Both the position numbers and the translations under genes were made by a program. A DNA stretch of 15,538 bases from positions 1 through 15,538 of the forward strand of contig JAHEKO010000040.1 of NCBI GenBank assembly GCA_024638355.1. The letters run 5' to 3'. Position 1 is the first letter of the stretch; each line of letters starts with the position of its first letter. Below the pieces are notes generated by a model. That model had not been told where the DNA came from and made no database searches. It saw only the letters and a program-made list of their open reading frames with translations. This document shows positions 14,599 to 15,538 of this stretch, in pieces. The DNA is from Acidobacteriota bacterium. GTDB lineage: Bacteria; Acidobacteriota; Thermoanaerobaculia; Multivoradales; JAHEKO01.

Positions 14599-14658
14599 CG
14601 GCTGTTCTCAGAGACTCGAAAGCGGTCAGTTCGACGATGAGCGGGTTTGAAAGGCGGT

Positions 14659-14691
14659 CCCTAAGGGCTACCAGATCGCACCCTCAGGGCT
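14659..14691 (+). repeat. Iteron-like direct repeat pair upstream of repA
   Basis: CCCTAAGGGCT (14659-14669) and CCCTCAGGGCT (14681-14691) match in 10 of 11 bases and start exactly 22 bases apart, a spacing used by iterons of plasmid origins. Each copy is also a small palindrome (CCCTnAGGG). Only two copies are seen, so chance is a real possibility; the second copy also overlaps the hairpin that follows. Confidence 0.3.
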
Positions 14692-14713
14692 GGCCGGGAG
14701 GCCAGCCCTTTCT
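14686..14713 (+). terminator. Terminator-like perfect hairpin
   Basis: AGGGCTGGCC (14686-14695) and GGCCAGCCCT (14700-14709) form a perfect 10-bp stem around a GGGA loop, followed by TTCT. The short T run makes it a moderate intrinsic terminator in plus orientation; on the minus strand no T run follows. No expressed plus-strand gene lies directly before it, so it may instead be an origin or REP-like structure. Confidence 0.45.
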
Positions 14714-14727
14714 ACCTTCGGCCAACC

Positions 14728-14814
14728 AAAGAGGGCCAGGTACAACACGACAAGGTGTCGCATCTTGTTCGTCGCCACAAGGCGACGAGAATCGCTTGGT
14801 ACCTGTCCCTCTTT
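14728..14814. repeat. REP/MITE-like element with 16-bp terminal inverted repeats
   Basis: AAAGAGGGCCAGGTAC (14728-14743) is the reverse complement of GTACCTGTCCCTCTTT (14799-14814) in 15 of 16 positions. The 55 bases between hold two further hairpins: CGACA-AGG-TGTCG (14748-14760) and TCGTCGCC-ACAA-GGCGACGA (14769-14788), the latter with a perfect 8-bp stem. The whole 87-base unit can fold into a branched cruciform. This is the organisation of REP/BIME units mobilised by REP-associated tyrosine transposases, or of a small MITE. No transposase is adjacent. A GGTACCTGTCCC-type core also appears, by my recollection, near REP-type transposase genes in other genomes. Confidence 0.55.
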
Positions 14815-15060
14815 CACTCTTTCGACCGCCTACGTCCCCTTCATGGAGGATGTCTTCGCTTTCTTCGAGGGGCGGTCGAGAACGGTCCTGGGCAGAGAGG
14901 TCCCGAAAGAAGGGCGCTCGAGGGCGCCGAAGATGCATTTGTCGGGCTGCGTGGGCTCTCCTGCCGCATCGGTGGGCGGTGGAGCGAGGCTTGGAGCCGC
15001 GCAAGCCGGAGTGGTGGCCAAGCTCTTTCGCAGCTACCGGCGAAACTGATCGGGCCCGGG

Positions 15061-15538
15061 TCAGCGCGAGCCGAAGACCCAGCGCAGTCCGTTGGAGAGA
15101 GCCCTCGGGAAGACCGAGTTGTGGGTCTCGTCGGTGAGAACCTCGTCGCGCAGCTCCAGGCCGTCGTACCCACGACTGCGCACCTGCTCGGCGAATGCCT
15201 CGAGATCGAGCACCATCGGCCGGGTCCTGCTTCCCTCTCGCGAACCGACCGCGAGGTACAAGCGCGCCCGCAGTCGCGTCATTGCCTCGTTGACGGCTCG
15301 TTCGCGGCGGAACAGATAGCGATCGTCGTACCAGAGCGAGGGGCTGACCGCGATCACGCGTTGGAATAGACGGGGCTTCTCAAGAAGGGCGAAGGACACG
15401 AACAACCCCCCGAATGAGTGACCGACAATCGTCCGGTCGCCGGGCGCGACGCGGTAGCGGCGCTCGATCAGCGGCACAAGCTCGTATTCGAGGAAGTCGA
15501 GGAACTTGGGGCCTCCGCCGGAATAGCGCTGAAACTCG
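15061..15538 (-). CDS. Esterase D/IroE-like alpha/beta hydrolase, C-terminal part (start outside window)
   Basis: The frame runs off the window at 15538; at least 158 residues are present. The visible part begins EFQRYSGGGPKFLDFLEYELVPLIERRYRV and contains the nucleophile elbow GHSFGG, then VIAVSPSLWYDD, and near the end the catalytic His in DETHNSVFPRALSNGLRW. This is the C-terminal half of the esterase family PF00756 that includes IroE and BesA (enterochelin-type hydrolases) and many uncharacterised serine esterases. The substrate cannot be told; a siderophore role would need other genes nearby, none of which are visible. A GTG at 15477 could be taken as the start, but the frame and family match continue upstream to the window edge, so it is internal. 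GC returns to chromosomal level here. Confidence 0.88.
   Translation of the reverse strand, partial: EFQRYSGGGPKFLDFLEYELVPLIERRYRVAPGDRTIVGHSFGGLFVSFALLEKPRLFQRVIAVSPSLWYDDRYLFRRERAVNEAMTRLRARLYLAVGSREGSRTRPMVLDLEAFAEQVRSRGYDGLELRDEVLTDETHNSVFPRALSNGLRWVFGSR

Larger units (their letters stand above)
14599..15060. other. Intergenic region with hairpins and repeats, no convincing gene
   Basis: This 462-base stretch lies between repA and the esterase gene. It contains an iteron-like repeat pair, a terminator-like hairpin and a REP/MITE-like inverted repeat, listed separately. The part from 14815 to 15060 has several open frames on both strands, none with a ribosome binding site, a promoter box at the usual distance or recognisable protein motifs. 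I see no gene there. If the island was a plasmid, its origin would be expected upstream of repA, in the first part of this stretch. Confidence 0.5.

Noticed and set aside
11460..14600. A toxin-antitoxin or restriction-modification module in the island
   Set aside because: No nuclease, methyltransferase, kinase-toxin or antitoxin motif was seen in the AIG2/GGCT-like, TPR/HEAT-like, MobC or RepA sequences.
14684..15004. A 106-codon minus-strand frame upstream of repA
   Set aside because: It crosses the REP-like inverted repeat and the terminator-like hairpin, and its residues are mostly Arg, Pro and Gly with no motif.
14843..15049. A 68-codon plus-strand frame beginning MEDVFAFFEGRSRTVLG
   Set aside because: There is no ribosome binding site or promoter box at the usual distance, and the second half is Gly/Ala/Arg-rich sequence without motifs. 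A longer start at 14765 lies inside the REP-like repeat.

Overview
The window is high-GC bacterial chromosome, roughly two thirds G+C or more by eye, with one lower-GC accessory island. Several traits suggest an Acidobacteriota-type genome, possibly Thermoanaerobaculia: an exported VCBS/FG-GAP protein with a C-terminal 'DGFESG..SAWS' tail, a lipoprotein amylase, and many genes whose start codon lies only 6-8 bases after a TAnnnT box. This placement is inferred from style; no marker gene is present.

Layout. 1-264: a possible tRNA 3' end, then leader sequence. 265-4188 (+): a very large secreted protein with 13 recognisable Ca-binding propeller motifs plus one decayed position, an Ig-like domain, a LamG/concanavalin-like domain and a C-terminal tail. 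4199-4702 (-): an unrecognised 167-aa protein. 4811-5683 (+): a YdhF-type aldo/keto reductase. 5696-7396 (-) and 7473-8474 (+): a GH13 lipoprotein glycosidase and an exported Glucodextran_C-like protein, divergent over a 76-bp promoter region, which suggests a shared role in alpha-glucan use at the cell surface. 8475-9110 (-) and 9201-11387 (+): a divergent two-component pair, a FixJ/TtrR-type regulator and a membrane histidine kinase with a PilJ/NarX-like sensor and two PAS domains.

11390-14600 is an accessory island with lower GC and different codon use, especially in its left half. It holds an AIG2/GGCT-like protein (+), a short possible gene remnant (+), and a minus-strand set: a broken plasmid replication initiator repA, a MobC relaxosome protein overlapping it by four bases, and a TPR/HEAT-like protein. 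RepA plus MobC points to an integrated, decaying mobilizable plasmid. No relaxase is present, and the TPR/HEAT gene lies where a relaxase gene would be expected. 14599-15060 has no convincing gene but holds a perfect 10-bp hairpin, a REP/MITE-like inverted repeat and an iteron-like repeat pair. 15061 to the end (-) is the C-terminal part of an IroE/BesA-type esterase whose start is outside the window.

The most distinctive signals are the recurrent leaderless-promoter layout, the double seven-bladed propeller inferred for the giant secreted protein, and the plasmid-derived island with two locatable repA frameshifts and an orphan TPR/HEAT gene. I did not find a clearly assembled new defence or biosynthetic system.
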